Assembly (NCBI GenBank): GCA_019454125.1
Contig: CP075365.1
Coordinates: 614,218-678,217 of the forward strand
Reading direction: 5' to 3'
DNA length: 64,000 nucleotides
DNA from: Fimbriimonadaceae bacterium
GTDB taxonomy: Bacteria > Armatimonadota > Fimbriimonadia > Fimbriimonadales > Fimbriimonadaceae
Shown: positions 25,969 through 34,000 of the stretch, piece by piece
Layout of the letters: each line of letters opens with the position of its first letter
How positions within the stretch are numbered: the first letter of the stretch is position 1
Translations under genes and position numbers: made by a program
The notes under the pieces: generated by a model
Told to the model about the DNA's origin: nothing
The model's input: only the letters and a program-made list of their open reading frames with translations
Database searches by the model: none

Positions 25969-26601
25969 ATGTGCCCCCTAATTCGGGGTGGTTGTGTGAA
26001 GAAGCAGTGCATGATGTGGCGCGAAGATGATTGCATCATTGCACTTTGGCTCCAGTTTGGCGTGCGGGCCCCTACCACCGAGAACTCTGAGTATCTAGAC
26101 GTCGCCGAGCATTTAGCAACTAGGGTCAGCCGCTGGGAGGATGATGACGAGGATCAAGAGTGCCTGCCGAAGTGGTTCCTTGAGACTCAACCAAGCGATT
26201 TAGCATCGGAAGCCATAAGCTTTGCTTTATCCAGTGAAGCAGGCGCTCCCGTCAGCCGGCTAAATCCGTTTATGGTTCTGCAAAGCTACTTCACGTCAAA
26301 GGGCGTCGAACACGTACACGATTACAGCTTGCCGTCCAACCAACGCAGTCAGTTTCGCAAAGTGCAGGAGTCCATCGCTCAACAACTCCCTGTTGCGGTG
26401 GAGCAGGAGACCGCAAGGCGTCGGGATGCACTGGAAGGCTACGTGGCCGAGATCGTCGAAGTTGCTCAACGACGTGGGCTAAAGCGTTTGACTCAATCTG
26501 ATGTCGACGCGTTCTTCGATGCTCGTGGGGAGCGATACGACTGGGAGTACAAGAGGCAGATTTGGTCCAGCGCAAATGCCAAGTTGAAGGGGTTTATGTA
26601 A
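25969..26601 (+). CDS. Four-cysteine-motif protein of the herA-nurA operon, function unknown
   Basis: About 210 residues. The start is ATG 25,969, with AGGAG 8 nt upstream; ATG 25,942, overlapping the herA stop, is an alternative. The N-terminus reads CPLIRGGCVKKQC...C, that is C2-x6-C9-x4-C14-x7-C22, a compact cluster likely to hold zinc or an iron-sulfur centre. The rest is charged and helical, ending in TQSDVDAFFDARGERYDWEY, which looks like a winged-helix or coiled segment. Immediately followed by sbcD (stop and start adjacent). I do not recognise the full-length family. Its fixed place between HerA and Mre11 suggests an adaptor or sensor subunit of the complex. Confidence 0.75.
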   Translation: MCPLIRGGCVKKQCMMWREDDCIIALWLQFGVRAPTTENSEYLDVAEHLATRVSRWEDDDEDQECLPKWFLETQPSDLASEAISFALSSEAGAPVSRLNPFMVLQSYFTSKGVEHVHDYSLPSNQRSQFRKVQESIAQQLPVAVEQETARRRDALEGYVAEIVEVAQRRGLKRLTQSDVDAFFDARGERYDWEYKRQIWSSANAKLKGFM

Positions 26602-27756
26602 ATGAAGATTCTACATACTGCAGACTGGCACGTTGGGCGCACACTCCGGAACCGCTCACGCGCTACCGAGCACCGTGAGGTCCTGAAGGAAATCGGAGCC
26701 ATTGCGCTCGGAGAGGCGGTTGATCTGGTTATCGTCGCCGGTGACCTCTTTGACTCAGTATCTCCCACTGCGGAGTCGGAGGACATTGTGTACGAAGCTC
26801 TGCTGGACCTCGCGGCGACAGGCGCTCAAGTGGTTGTGATCTCGGGAAACCACGACCACCCTCACCGACTGAGCGCCATCGCACCCCTGCTCAGAAGGGT
26901 GAATGTCACTGCCGGCGCTCTCCTCGCGCGCCCCGAGAGCGGGGGAGTCATCTCCGTCCAATCGAAGTCTGGCGAGAAGGTTGCCATCGCCCTTATCCCG
27001 TTCCTCTCGCAAAAAGGTGCGGTTAAAGCTGACGCAATCATGTCTGTAGAACCCGCTCAGAACGTCCTTACCTACCAGGAGATTTGCGGCAACATCGTGC
27101 GACGACTCTGTGAGGGTCTTGAGGAGGGATGCGTCCAACTCGCAGTAGCTCACCTCGCCGTCCAGGGTGGCAAGGTGGGAGGCGGCGAGCGCGCGGCCCA
27201 CTCGATCTTCGAGTACTACGTGCCAGCCATGATCTTCCCGGCAACGCTGCACTACGTGGCTCTAGGGCACCTGCACGCCCCGCAGAAAATCGCGGCTGGC
27301 TGCCCCATGTGGTACTCCGGCTCGCCGCTTCAGCTTGATTTCGGAGACGCGGAGGTCACGAACTCTGTGCTCCTGGTCGAAGCCCAGGCAGGTACTCCGG
27401 CTGAGGTGAGGCCGATTCCCCTCAAGAGTGGGCGTAGGCTGCGTCAACTCAAGGGCACGCTAAACGAGCTTAAACTTCAGCAGGGAAATGTCGGGGACGA
27501 CTACCTGAAGCTCATCGTCAAGGAATCCCCGCGGGTTGGGTTGGCCGATGAGCTTCGGGAGTTGTTCCCCAATGTCGTGGATGTCGTCCTAGAGTACAGC
27601 ACCAGCATCAAAGTCGACGACAGGAGCGACCACGAACAAATGACGCCAGCACAGTTGTTCCGCGCCTATCTGGTCGAGGAGAACGAGGAAGAAGATGCAG
27701 TAATCGCGGCTTTCGAGGGGATTTTGGAGGACAACTATGCGTCCCGTCAGACTTGA
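26602..27756 (+). CDS. sbcD: SbcD/Mre11-family exonuclease
   Basis: 384 residues. All phosphoesterase motifs are present in order: HTADWHVG, VIVAGDLFD, VVISGNHDHPHR, VAHLAV, and ALGHLHAPQ near residues 215-225. It is the Mn-dependent 3'-5' exonuclease and endonuclease that, with SbcC/Rad50, cleans or opens DNA ends and hairpins. The C-terminal capping region is normal. It overlaps sbcC by 20 bp. Its place between HerA-type and NurA-type genes links it to end resection instead of the usual chromosomal sbcDC role. Confidence 0.93.
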   Translation: MKILHTADWHVGRTLRNRSRATEHREVLKEIGAIALGEAVDLVIVAGDLFDSVSPTAESEDIVYEALLDLAATGAQVVVISGNHDHPHRLSAIAPLLRRVNVTAGALLARPESGGVISVQSKSGEKVAIALIPFLSQKGAVKADAIMSVEPAQNVLTYQEICGNIVRRLCEGLEEGCVQLAVAHLAVQGGKVGGGERAAHSIFEYYVPAMIFPATLHYVALGHLHAPQKIAAGCPMWYSGSPLQLDFGDAEVTNSVLLVEAQAGTPAEVRPIPLKSGRRLRQLKGTLNELKLQQGNVGDDYLKLIVKESPRVGLADELRELFPNVVDVVLEYSTSIKVDDRSDHEQMTPAQLFRAYLVEENEEEDAVIAAFEGILEDNYASRQT

Positions 27757-30097
27757 GATCGAAGGTTTTGCCTCTTTCAAAGAACGAACCGTAATCGACT
27801 TTGATGGGGTGGAGCTTTTTGCCCTTACTGGCCCGACGGGGGCGGGCAAATCTTCGATTCTTGACGCGATCGTGTTCAGCCTCTATGGTTCGGTGCCCCG
27901 CTACGACCGGAAGGCTGTGATGCCGGTGATCACGCAGGGCAAGCTCGAGGCAAAGGTTCGACTGGATTTCAGCGTTGGCGAGGAGCAGTTCTCTATTGCA
28001 CGTCGGGTGCGGCGAGCCGGAAACCCCACCTGCTCTTTCGAGAAAGAGGGACAGGCGATTGCCGCCGGGATACGAGATGTCCAGCCGGAGATTGAACGCG
28101 TGATCGGCCTCACCTTCGATCAGTTCACCAAATGCGTGCTGCTGCCTCAGGGAGCGTTTGCACGATTCCTACACGACTCAGGGGCAGAACGCAATGAGTT
28201 ATTGCGCAAGCTGATGAGCCTGGAGATCTACTCCCAGCTTCGGCACCGCGCCGTGAATCGGGCCAACTGCCTCAGGAGTGCTCTGCAACTCAAGCAGGGT
28301 GAACTCCAGGGAATCGGCGATTTCTCTAGTGCAGGCCTCAAGGCTGCTGAAGAAAGGTCGGCTGTTCTAACTGACCTGTTCGATCGAGTCGACCTTAGTT
28401 GGAAGAAGATCGAGGATCTGGAAAGGGAGCGGTTGCGAGCAAGGAGCGAAGCAACTGCTGCAGGCAAGGACTTGGAGTTGCTCGGAAAAGTCGCCATCCC
28501 TCCCGAAGTCACAGCTATCTCCGAAACCATTGCCAGAGCCCAAACAAACTTGGAAGTGGCAACGAAGAACGTCGCTGCCGCTCGTGAAACTGTTACAAAG
28601 AACCAAGAGATTAGGGACAGGCTCCCTCCCATCGATAGCCTGAAAACACAGATCGGTAGCTATGAAAAGCTGACGACCTCCGAAGCTGACCTAAAGAAGC
28701 TCGAGCGAGAGGTCAGTGCCGCAACTGAGGCCAGAGATGGTGCAGTGGCAAAGGAGAAAGCTGCCTCAGAACGCTTGGACGCGTGTAGGACGAAGTTCGA
28801 GCTAATCAAGACCTCTCATCAGGGATTTACAGTAGCAAAGCGCCTGAGCGTAGGTGATCCATGCCCTGTTTGCGGAGGGTCGTTCGAACGTTGCCCGACG
28901 GAAGAGCCTGAAGACTACAAAACCGCACAAGAAGAAGCCAAGGCTGCAGAAGAAGAGCATGGGAAGATCTTTAAAGCCGTTGTTGAAGCCGAATCACAGG
29001 TTAAAAGCAGGAGTGGTCTGCTGACACAGAAACAGGGGGAGGTCCGTGCACAGCTAGAGGAGATTAGTTCCTTGCCAGGAATTGCTGATTTAAAAGCGGC
29101 GCTTGCCGATGCGGAAAGAGCGCAGGAGGCCTGCGACGTGGCTCAACGGGCACTCGTCCAAGCCCTCGAGGACGAGGGAACGCGACGAGCAGAACTGGAA
29201 ACAGCCAGATCTGCAGCCACAATAGTAGCCAGCCAACTCACCGAAACAAAGCAGAGCTTGGTCCACCTCAATCCACCCAGCGACCTTCCGGACGATCCCG
29301 CCAAGGGATGGCAAAATCTGCACGATTGGGCGAAGACCACCACAGAACGCGTCGAAACAAGGGCCACGGACGCCCTAACTCTTGCCACAGAGTCGGAAAT
29401 GCAGCGAGAAGCCCTAGAGAAAGGGCTTTGCGAAGAAGCGGCGAAAGTGGGCGTTCTGCCCGACGACAGGAATATCCGGGATTGTTGCATGGAGGCGCTT
29501 TCCAGTGCCAAGCAGCATCTTACAAACTATGGTGCCAGCTTGGAGCGCGCCAAAGCGATCCGAAATGAAATCAAGGAACTAGAAGCCGACGAGCGGGTCT
29601 ACCGAAAACTCTCGGAGCATCTAAAGACAAACCGTTTCGAGACATGGCTGCTGAACCGATCGTTCCGCGAGCTATGCGATCTTGCTTCTGTCAAGCTCTG
29701 CGAGTTGTCTATGGGGCAGTACTCCCTTGGGGTCACCGACGCTAACGACTTCCAGATCATTGACCATGCGAACGCTGACGAGCGGCGCTCAGTCAAATCC
29801 CTCTCCGGAGGGGAGACATTCCTCGCCTCCCTGAGCCTTGCCCTTGCGCTGGCCGAAGGAGTTTCCTCCCGTTCGGCTACCGGAGCGCGCCTAGAGTCAC
29901 TCTTCCTCGACGAAGGCTTCGGCACACTCGACTCGGAAACACTCGAAACCGTGGCGGGAGCGGTGGAAGAGCTTGGATCCAAGGGTCGGATGATCGGAGT
30001 TGTTACCCACGTCCGTGACTTTGCCGAACGTCTTCCCGTCAGATTCGAAGTCCGAAAAGATACTGGCGGGTCGAAGGTAGAGCGGGTGCAGGTTTGA
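27737..30097 (+). CDS. sbcC: SbcC/Rad50-family SMC-like ATPase
   Basis: 786 residues, shorter than E. coli SbcC (~1,050). Walker A GPTGAGKSSILDAI lies near residues 33-46, the Q-loop region QFTKCVLLPQGAF near 130, and coiled coils flank the zinc hook CPVCGG (~375-380). The signature motif SLSGGETFLASLSLALALAE and Walker B LFLDEGFGTLD are in the C-terminal lobe. All elements needed for ATP-driven dimerisation and Zn-mediated tethering are present. The short coiled coils suggest a compact arm. Confidence 0.93.
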   Translation: MRPVRLEIEGFASFKERTVIDFDGVELFALTGPTGAGKSSILDAIVFSLYGSVPRYDRKAVMPVITQGKLEAKVRLDFSVGEEQFSIARRVRRAGNPTCSFEKEGQAIAAGIRDVQPEIERVIGLTFDQFTKCVLLPQGAFARFLHDSGAERNELLRKLMSLEIYSQLRHRAVNRANCLRSALQLKQGELQGIGDFSSAGLKAAEERSAVLTDLFDRVDLSWKKIEDLERERLRARSEATAAGKDLELLGKVAIPPEVTAISETIARAQTNLEVATKNVAAARETVTKNQEIRDRLPPIDSLKTQIGSYEKLTTSEADLKKLEREVSAATEARDGAVAKEKAASERLDACRTKFELIKTSHQGFTVAKRLSVGDPCPVCGGSFERCPTEEPEDYKTAQEEAKAAEEEHGKIFKAVVEAESQVKSRSGLLTQKQGEVRAQLEEISSLPGIADLKAALADAERAQEACDVAQRALVQALEDEGTRRAELETARSAATIVASQLTETKQSLVHLNPPSDLPDDPAKGWQNLHDWAKTTTERVETRATDALTLATESEMQREALEKGLCEEAAKVGVLPDDRNIRDCCMEALSSAKQHLTNYGASLERAKAIRNEIKELEADERVYRKLSEHLKTNRFETWLLNRSFRELCDLASVKLCELSMGQYSLGVTDANDFQIIDHANADERRSVKSLSGGETFLASLSLALALAEGVSSRSATGARLESLFLDEGFGTLDSETLETVAGAVEELGSKGRMIGVVTHVRDFAERLPVRFEVRKDTGGSKVERVQV

Positions 30098-31011
30098 GAT
30101 TCTCGGTCGAGCAGTGGCAGCCAGAGTTCGGATCTCCTATGGAGGCTATGAATGATGAAGCCTCCCCGCAGGCCATTGACCTGGACGTTGAAGTCTCATC
30201 CAGCGAGTGGCGACCCATTGCTGCGCGTCCAGAAGCTGCGATTTCACGGATCAAGTTCATCGACGGAGTTCGACGAATTGATGCCCGGGTGTGGATCGAG
30301 CGAGAAACCGACGTCCTTCTGGGTCTTTGTGCGTCGTGTGCCGCCGGCGTGGTCTGCTGTGATGGGGCGGCAGAGATTGAGCAGGCTATCGTAAAAAGGC
30401 TCCTCATTACTCCTTCACCTGAGGGTGCCCTCGTCACGAAGCACGCAAACTATGCCCCACGTGCAGCTTCGGACGATCGGCTCGATAGCCTATTGAACGG
30501 CCTTGCTGCCGGTCTTAGCGCACTGGAGGTCGAGGTGGCCGCAACTAGCGGATCATCGGATATGACCGTGATCGACGGACCCTTACGGGGGCGAGAGCAG
30601 ATACCAGGGGCCATTGGATACATCAAAAGCCACCGTGTCGGCTATCTTACGCCTGAGTTGAACTCGTTGCTTAGAAATCTTGGCGCGCGTGAACGCAGCC
30701 CTGTCTTTCTCGTTGAGACCAGTTGGACTCGCTATTCATGGTACATGAGGCTGGAAGAAGCTGTCGGTCATCCGTGGGCTGGAATTGTGCGCTGCGAAGC
30801 ACCCGCAACGAATTCACGCTATGAAGTCGTCGGTCTCGCTGACGCTGCCGTTGCTACATTTCCGCGATTCGCATCTGAGCCCCACAAGGATGGTCGGGCA
30901 CCGCAGAACCTATACCCCATCAAAGGTCTTGAGAATTGTCTTCGTAGTCGGCTTGGCAGTGCTGAACTTCTCTATCGCTCAATTGGGCTGGCATCGAGCC
31001 TGGTCCCTTGA
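30094..31011 (+). CDS. nurA: NurA-domain nuclease
   Basis: 305 residues from TTG 30,094, which overlaps the sbcC stop (TTGA); ATG 30,139 is an alternative, but residues before it (FSVEQWQPEFGSP) look native. NurA-type motifs in order: FIDGVRRIDARVW (~85, first catalytic Asp), VIDGPLRG (~165, second Asp), GYIKSHRVGYL (~180, Lys), RSPVFLVET, and the C-terminal APQNLYPIKGLENCLRSRLG. NurA is a 5'-3' exonuclease and ssDNA endonuclease driven by HerA in archaea. It closes the operon; the island-like sequence ends just after it. Confidence 0.8.
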   Translation: MRFSVEQWQPEFGSPMEAMNDEASPQAIDLDVEVSSSEWRPIAARPEAAISRIKFIDGVRRIDARVWIERETDVLLGLCASCAAGVVCCDGAAEIEQAIVKRLLITPSPEGALVTKHANYAPRAASDDRLDSLLNGLAAGLSALEVEVAATSGSSDMTVIDGPLRGREQIPGAIGYIKSHRVGYLTPELNSLLRNLGARERSPVFLVETSWTRYSWYMRLEEAVGHPWAGIVRCEAPATNSRYEVVGLADAAVATFPRFASEPHKDGRAPQNLYPIKGLENCLRSRLGSAELLYRSIGLASSLVP

Positions 31012-31526
31012 GGCCTTACGTTCTGCGTGTCAAACAGTCTTCGTCCGTCGCGCACGCGAGACAGGAAGCTTTTGGTGCGGTGATCGGCACGGACCTGAAT
31101 GTCTACTAGATGATGGCTTGACTCCGCTACAAGTTCGAAGTGCGTCCACTAATCTCCACCAGATCCCACCGGATCAGGACGGTCCCTAAGGTTGGTTCCT
31201 TGCCGGAAGGCCCTTAAGCGCCGTTACTGCCGCAAGTCGCCTAGGATGCCCCGGCCCGTGACGCCTCCGACATCGGTGCACGTTTCCTCGATGCACGCCA
31301 TGAGGGGATTGGAGAAAGGCGTCGTCCAGAGCGTCCTGTACTGGAGCTGGGCGCCTGCCTGTGACGAAGTGCCGATGCCGCCTGGGTCGTGGTTGGACGC
31401 CCCGGTGACGGGGCCTGGCCCTAACTTCTTGAACGGGCCAGTCCGGCGCCCAGCCCGACCGTTGGTCGACCTCTCCTGACCAGGACGCTCCGCGCCCGCT
31501 TGCTGCGTCCCTCAGGATAAAGAGTC
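31012..31526. other. Gene-poor island boundary, 515 bp
   Basis: No convincing gene. A 95-codon frame (31,192-31,479) has Pro/Arg-rich shadow composition. Base composition changes inside this stretch from the mixed island type to GC-rich core type (clear by about 31,220). A GTTCGAA (31,133-31,139) and ATCTCCACCA (31,152-31,161) recall the T-loop and 3' end of the tRNA-Ala fragment at 9.3 kb. No terminator with a T-run is seen after nurA. Confidence 0.6.
31152..31161 (+). other. Candidate distal attachment-site repeat
   Basis: ATCTCCACCA repeats exactly the last 10 bases of the tRNA-Ala fragment (9347-9356) in the same orientation, at the point where island composition ends. Ten bases alone could be chance, so the call rests on position. 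Confidence 0.4.
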
Positions 31527-31871
31527 ATGTACGAAAGCAAGAAGCAGCCGCTTTTGCCGCGAGGGGACTTCAATGCCCGCGTTGCCCGCCATATCGCCTT
31601 CGCACTGGGAATCATCGCGGCGGCGCTCGGGATCGGCGTGCTGGGCTACCACTATATTGCCGGGCTGGAGTGGGTGGACGCCCTTCTCGACGCCTCGATG
31701 ATCCTGGGGGGAATGGGGCCGGTCAGCAAGCTGCCCACGGACGGGGCAAAAGTGTTCGCCTCGGTCTACGCGCTCTTTTCCGGCCTGGCGTTCATCGGGA
31801 TCATGGGCGTCGTGCTCGCTCCCTTCGCCCACCGGATCATGCACCGCTTCCATGTGGAAGAGGGGGAGTAG
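31527..31871 (+). CDS. Small two-TM membrane protein, K+-channel-like layout
   Basis: 114 residues. TM1 IAFALGIIAAALGIGVLGYHYI (residues ~24-45), then a pore-loop-like segment DALLDASMILGGMGPVSKLP, TM2 VFASVYALFSGLAFIGIMGVVLAP, and a basic C-terminus HRIMHRFHVEE. The TM-loop-TM arrangement resembles 2-TM potassium channels, but the selectivity filter TVGYG is replaced by GGMGP. The transported ion, if any, is unknown. AGGA about 10 nt before the ATG supports the start. Followed 30 bp later by the DUF5661 gene. Confidence 0.75.
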   Translation: MYESKKQPLLPRGDFNARVARHIAFALGIIAAALGIGVLGYHYIAGLEWVDALLDASMILGGMGPVSKLPTDGAKVFASVYALFSGLAFIGIMGVVLAPFAHRIMHRFHVEEGE

Positions 31872-31901
31872 CCGAGGCTGGCTTCCGAGGTAGAAAGAGA
31901 C

Positions 31902-32162
31902 ATGCCTAACAAGCACTTCACCACGGAGCAAGCCAAAGAGATCGGGGAGGCCCTCGGCATCGATTGGAGCCGGTTCGATGTGGAGCAGTTCCGCATGGGG
32001 ATGGACGTCGAGCTGGAGCACGGGAGCCGCGACCCCGCGACGGACGTGACCGGGAACGACCCCGTACTGACGGGCAAGATCGCGCTCGCCCATCTCAACG
32101 AGTTTCCCGACTACTACACACGCCTCGACAAGATGGAACGCGAGGCTGAAGCGGGCGGCTGA
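31902..32162 (+). CDS. DUF5661 family protein
   Basis: 86 residues. The sequence FTTEQAKEIGEALGIDW, RFDVEQFRMGMDVELEHG, DPATDVTGNDP, TGKIALAHLNEFPDYY, LDKMEREAE matches the strongly conserved DUF5661 pattern over its full length. Soluble, acidic, helical. Function unknown; homologues often sit next to stress or membrane genes. Probably co-transcribed with the 2-TM gene. Confidence 0.88.
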   Translation: MPNKHFTTEQAKEIGEALGIDWSRFDVEQFRMGMDVELEHGSRDPATDVTGNDPVLTGKIALAHLNEFPDYYTRLDKMEREAEAGG

Positions 32163-32368
32163 ACCCCGCCGTCAGATCGGCCCGTCGTGGACGCAGTCCA
32201 CGGCTTATTGGAGGGGGACCGATGCGGCTGTCATGGCGGGCGTCAGTAAGAGGAATGGTGTCATCTTTTCTTCATCCGTGACGCGGGCTGGTGCGGCGGG
32301 TCTAACACACTCCCTTTAGCGATTGCCCCAAACCGACGAGAACCTTCATGGGGGCCTAGTACCGAGAT

Positions 32369-32401
32369 GCATAATTATGCGAGTGACGTGCATAATATGC
32401 A
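32369..32401. promoter_or_regulatory. Tandem ARG-box-like palindromes before argR
   Basis: GCATAATTATGC (32369-32380) is a perfect 12-bp palindrome. TGCATAATATGCA (32389-32401) is a 13-bp palindrome with a single central base. Their centres are ~20.5 bp apart, about two helical turns, like paired ARG boxes bound by an ArgR hexamer. The core is AT-rich with flanking GC, as in known ARG boxes. They should give arginine-dependent autorepression of argR and the operon behind it. Confidence 0.75.
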
Positions 32402-32810
32402 TCTAGTGGAAACCAAGGAGGCCAGGCACGCGTTTATCCGTTCTTCGCTCGCGACGCGGCAGATCACGAGCCAACTCATGCTCGTGCGCGAGCTGACGAG
32501 GGCCGGGTTCTCCGTGACCCAGAGCAGCGTCAGCCGCGACTTGGCCGAGCTCGGCGTGGCAAAGGCGAACGGCAAGTACGTGCTGCAGGACGTCCCCTCC
32601 ATCGGAGTGGAATCCTGCGTCGCGGCCGGGCCGAACTTGCTGGTGCTGCGAACCGGAATCGGGGCGGCGCAGGCGGTGGCCTATCGCTTGGACCAGCTCA
32701 ACCTCTCCGAGATCGTGGGGACGATCGCGGGCGACGACACGATCTTCGTCGCCTGCGCCTCGCGGAAAGACCAAGAGGCGATCCAGAGGGCACTCGGGGT
32801 CGGGCAATGA
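32397..32810 (+). CDS. argR: Arginine repressor ArgR
   Basis: About 137 residues. N-terminal winged helix with LVRELTRAGFSVTQSSVSRDLAELG (the SRDL signature). C-terminal hexamerisation/arginine-binding domain ends in GTIAGDDTIFVACAS, where GTIAGDDT holds the Asp pair that binds arginine. An upstream in-frame ATG at 32,367 lies inside the palindromic operator, so ATG 32,397 or GTG 32,406 is more likely the start. It overlaps argG by 4 bp. First gene of the arg operon, which it probably represses. Confidence 0.92.
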   Translation: MHLVETKEARHAFIRSSLATRQITSQLMLVRELTRAGFSVTQSSVSRDLAELGVAKANGKYVLQDVPSIGVESCVAAGPNLLVLRTGIGAAQAVAYRLDQLNLSEIVGTIAGDDTIFVACASRKDQEAIQRALGVGQ

Positions 32811-34000
32811 AAGTCGCCCTGGCCTATTCGGGCGGCCTGGACACGACCTGGTGCATCCCCGTCCTTCGCGACGCCGGGTTCGAGGTCGTCACGGTGACGG
32901 TCGACGTCGGCGGCCTCACGCTGGAGGATCTGCAAGAAGCGGCCACGCGGAGCAAGAAGCTCGGTGTGAAGGAGCATGTGGTCGTGGAGGCCGCGGAAGC
33001 GTTCTTCGACGAGATCGTGCGATACCTGATCGCCGGCAACGTCCTGCGGGGCGGCTCCTATCCGCTGTGCGTCGGGGCGGAGCGGGCGCTCCAGGCGCGG
33101 GAAGTGGCCAAGATCGCGCGCGAAGCGGGTGCGCAGGCGGTGGCCCACGGGTGCACGGCCGCCGGGAACGACCAGTTTCGGTTCGAAACCGCCCTTCGCA
33201 CCCTCGCTCCAGAGCTCGACGTGCTTGCCCCGGTGCGGGACAAGGCGCCGAGCCGGGGCGACCAGGTCGCGCTTCTCGGCCGGCTCGGGCTTGAATTCCC
33301 GGCCGGCAAAGCCAAGTACAGCATCAATTCGGGCCTCTGGGGCGTGACCATCGGGGGCGAGGAGACGACCGGCACGGAGCGGTCCATCCCCGAAGAGGCC
33401 TGGCAACGCACACGCGGGGCGTTCGAATCGGCCAAGCCTCCGACGAACCACAGGGTCCGTTTCCACGAGGGGGTCCCGGACGCCCTGGACGGTCGCGCCA
33501 TGTCGCCGGTGCGCCTGATCGGCGAGCTGGACGCGCTCGCCGCCAGCTATGGCATCGGCCGCGGGATCCACCTGGGCGAGACGATCCTCGGGATCAAAGG
33601 CCGGGTCGCGTTCGAAGCGCCGGCGGCGACCGTGCTCGTCACGGCCCACCGCGAGCTCGAAAAACTGACCCTCACGAAGCGCCAGCAATCGCTGAAGGAC
33701 TTGGTGGGGGCGTTCTACGGCGAGTGGGTGCACGAGGGCCTCTTCACGGAGCCGGCGGCCCGCCAGGCGGAGGCGCTCTTCCGGGAGAGCCAGCGTCACG
33801 TCACGGGCGAGGTGAGCTTCGAGCTGCGCCCTGGCTCCCTTTTCGTGACGGGCGTCAACTCACCCCATTCGATGCATGCGGCCTCCCGCGCCGTCTATGG
33901 CGAGGCGGCCGGAGAATGGACGCCCGAAGACGCGAAGGGCTTCGCCCGGCTTCACGGCCTCTCGGGCATCCTCTTTTCGCGGTCGGAGGGGGCGTCGTGA
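32807..34000 (+). CDS. argG: Argininosuccinate synthase
   Basis: 397 residues; joins citrulline and aspartate with ATP. The PP-loop AYSGGLDTTW is at residues 6-15. VAHGCTAAGNDQFRFE matches the conserved HGCTGKGNDQVRFE segment with two changes (GK to AA, V to F), and YSINSGLWG matches Y-S-I-D-x-N-L-W-G. The divergence may accompany the acetylated pathway implied by argF', although the substrate should still be free citrulline if the M20 enzyme deacetylates first. Normal length. It overlaps the next gene by GTGA. Confidence 0.92.
   Translation: MKVALAYSGGLDTTWCIPVLRDAGFEVVTVTVDVGGLTLEDLQEAATRSKKLGVKEHVVVEAAEAFFDEIVRYLIAGNVLRGGSYPLCVGAERALQAREVAKIAREAGAQAVAHGCTAAGNDQFRFETALRTLAPELDVLAPVRDKAPSRGDQVALLGRLGLEFPAGKAKYSINSGLWGVTIGGEETTGTERSIPEEAWQRTRGAFESAKPPTNHRVRFHEGVPDALDGRAMSPVRLIGELDALAASYGIGRGIHLGETILGIKGRVAFEAPAATVLVTAHRELEKLTLTKRQQSLKDLVGAFYGEWVHEGLFTEPAARQAEALFRESQRHVTGEVSFELRPGSLFVTGVNSPHSMHAASRAVYGEAAGEWTPEDAKGFARLHGLSGILFSRSEGAS

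Noticed and set aside
31192-31479. 95-codon ORF in the island boundary
   Set aside because: Pro/Arg-rich, no Shine-Dalgarno, no recognisable pattern.
32681-33799. 372-codon minus-strand frame over argR/argG
   Set aside because: Antisense of conserved argG; composition is a GC-bias artefact.
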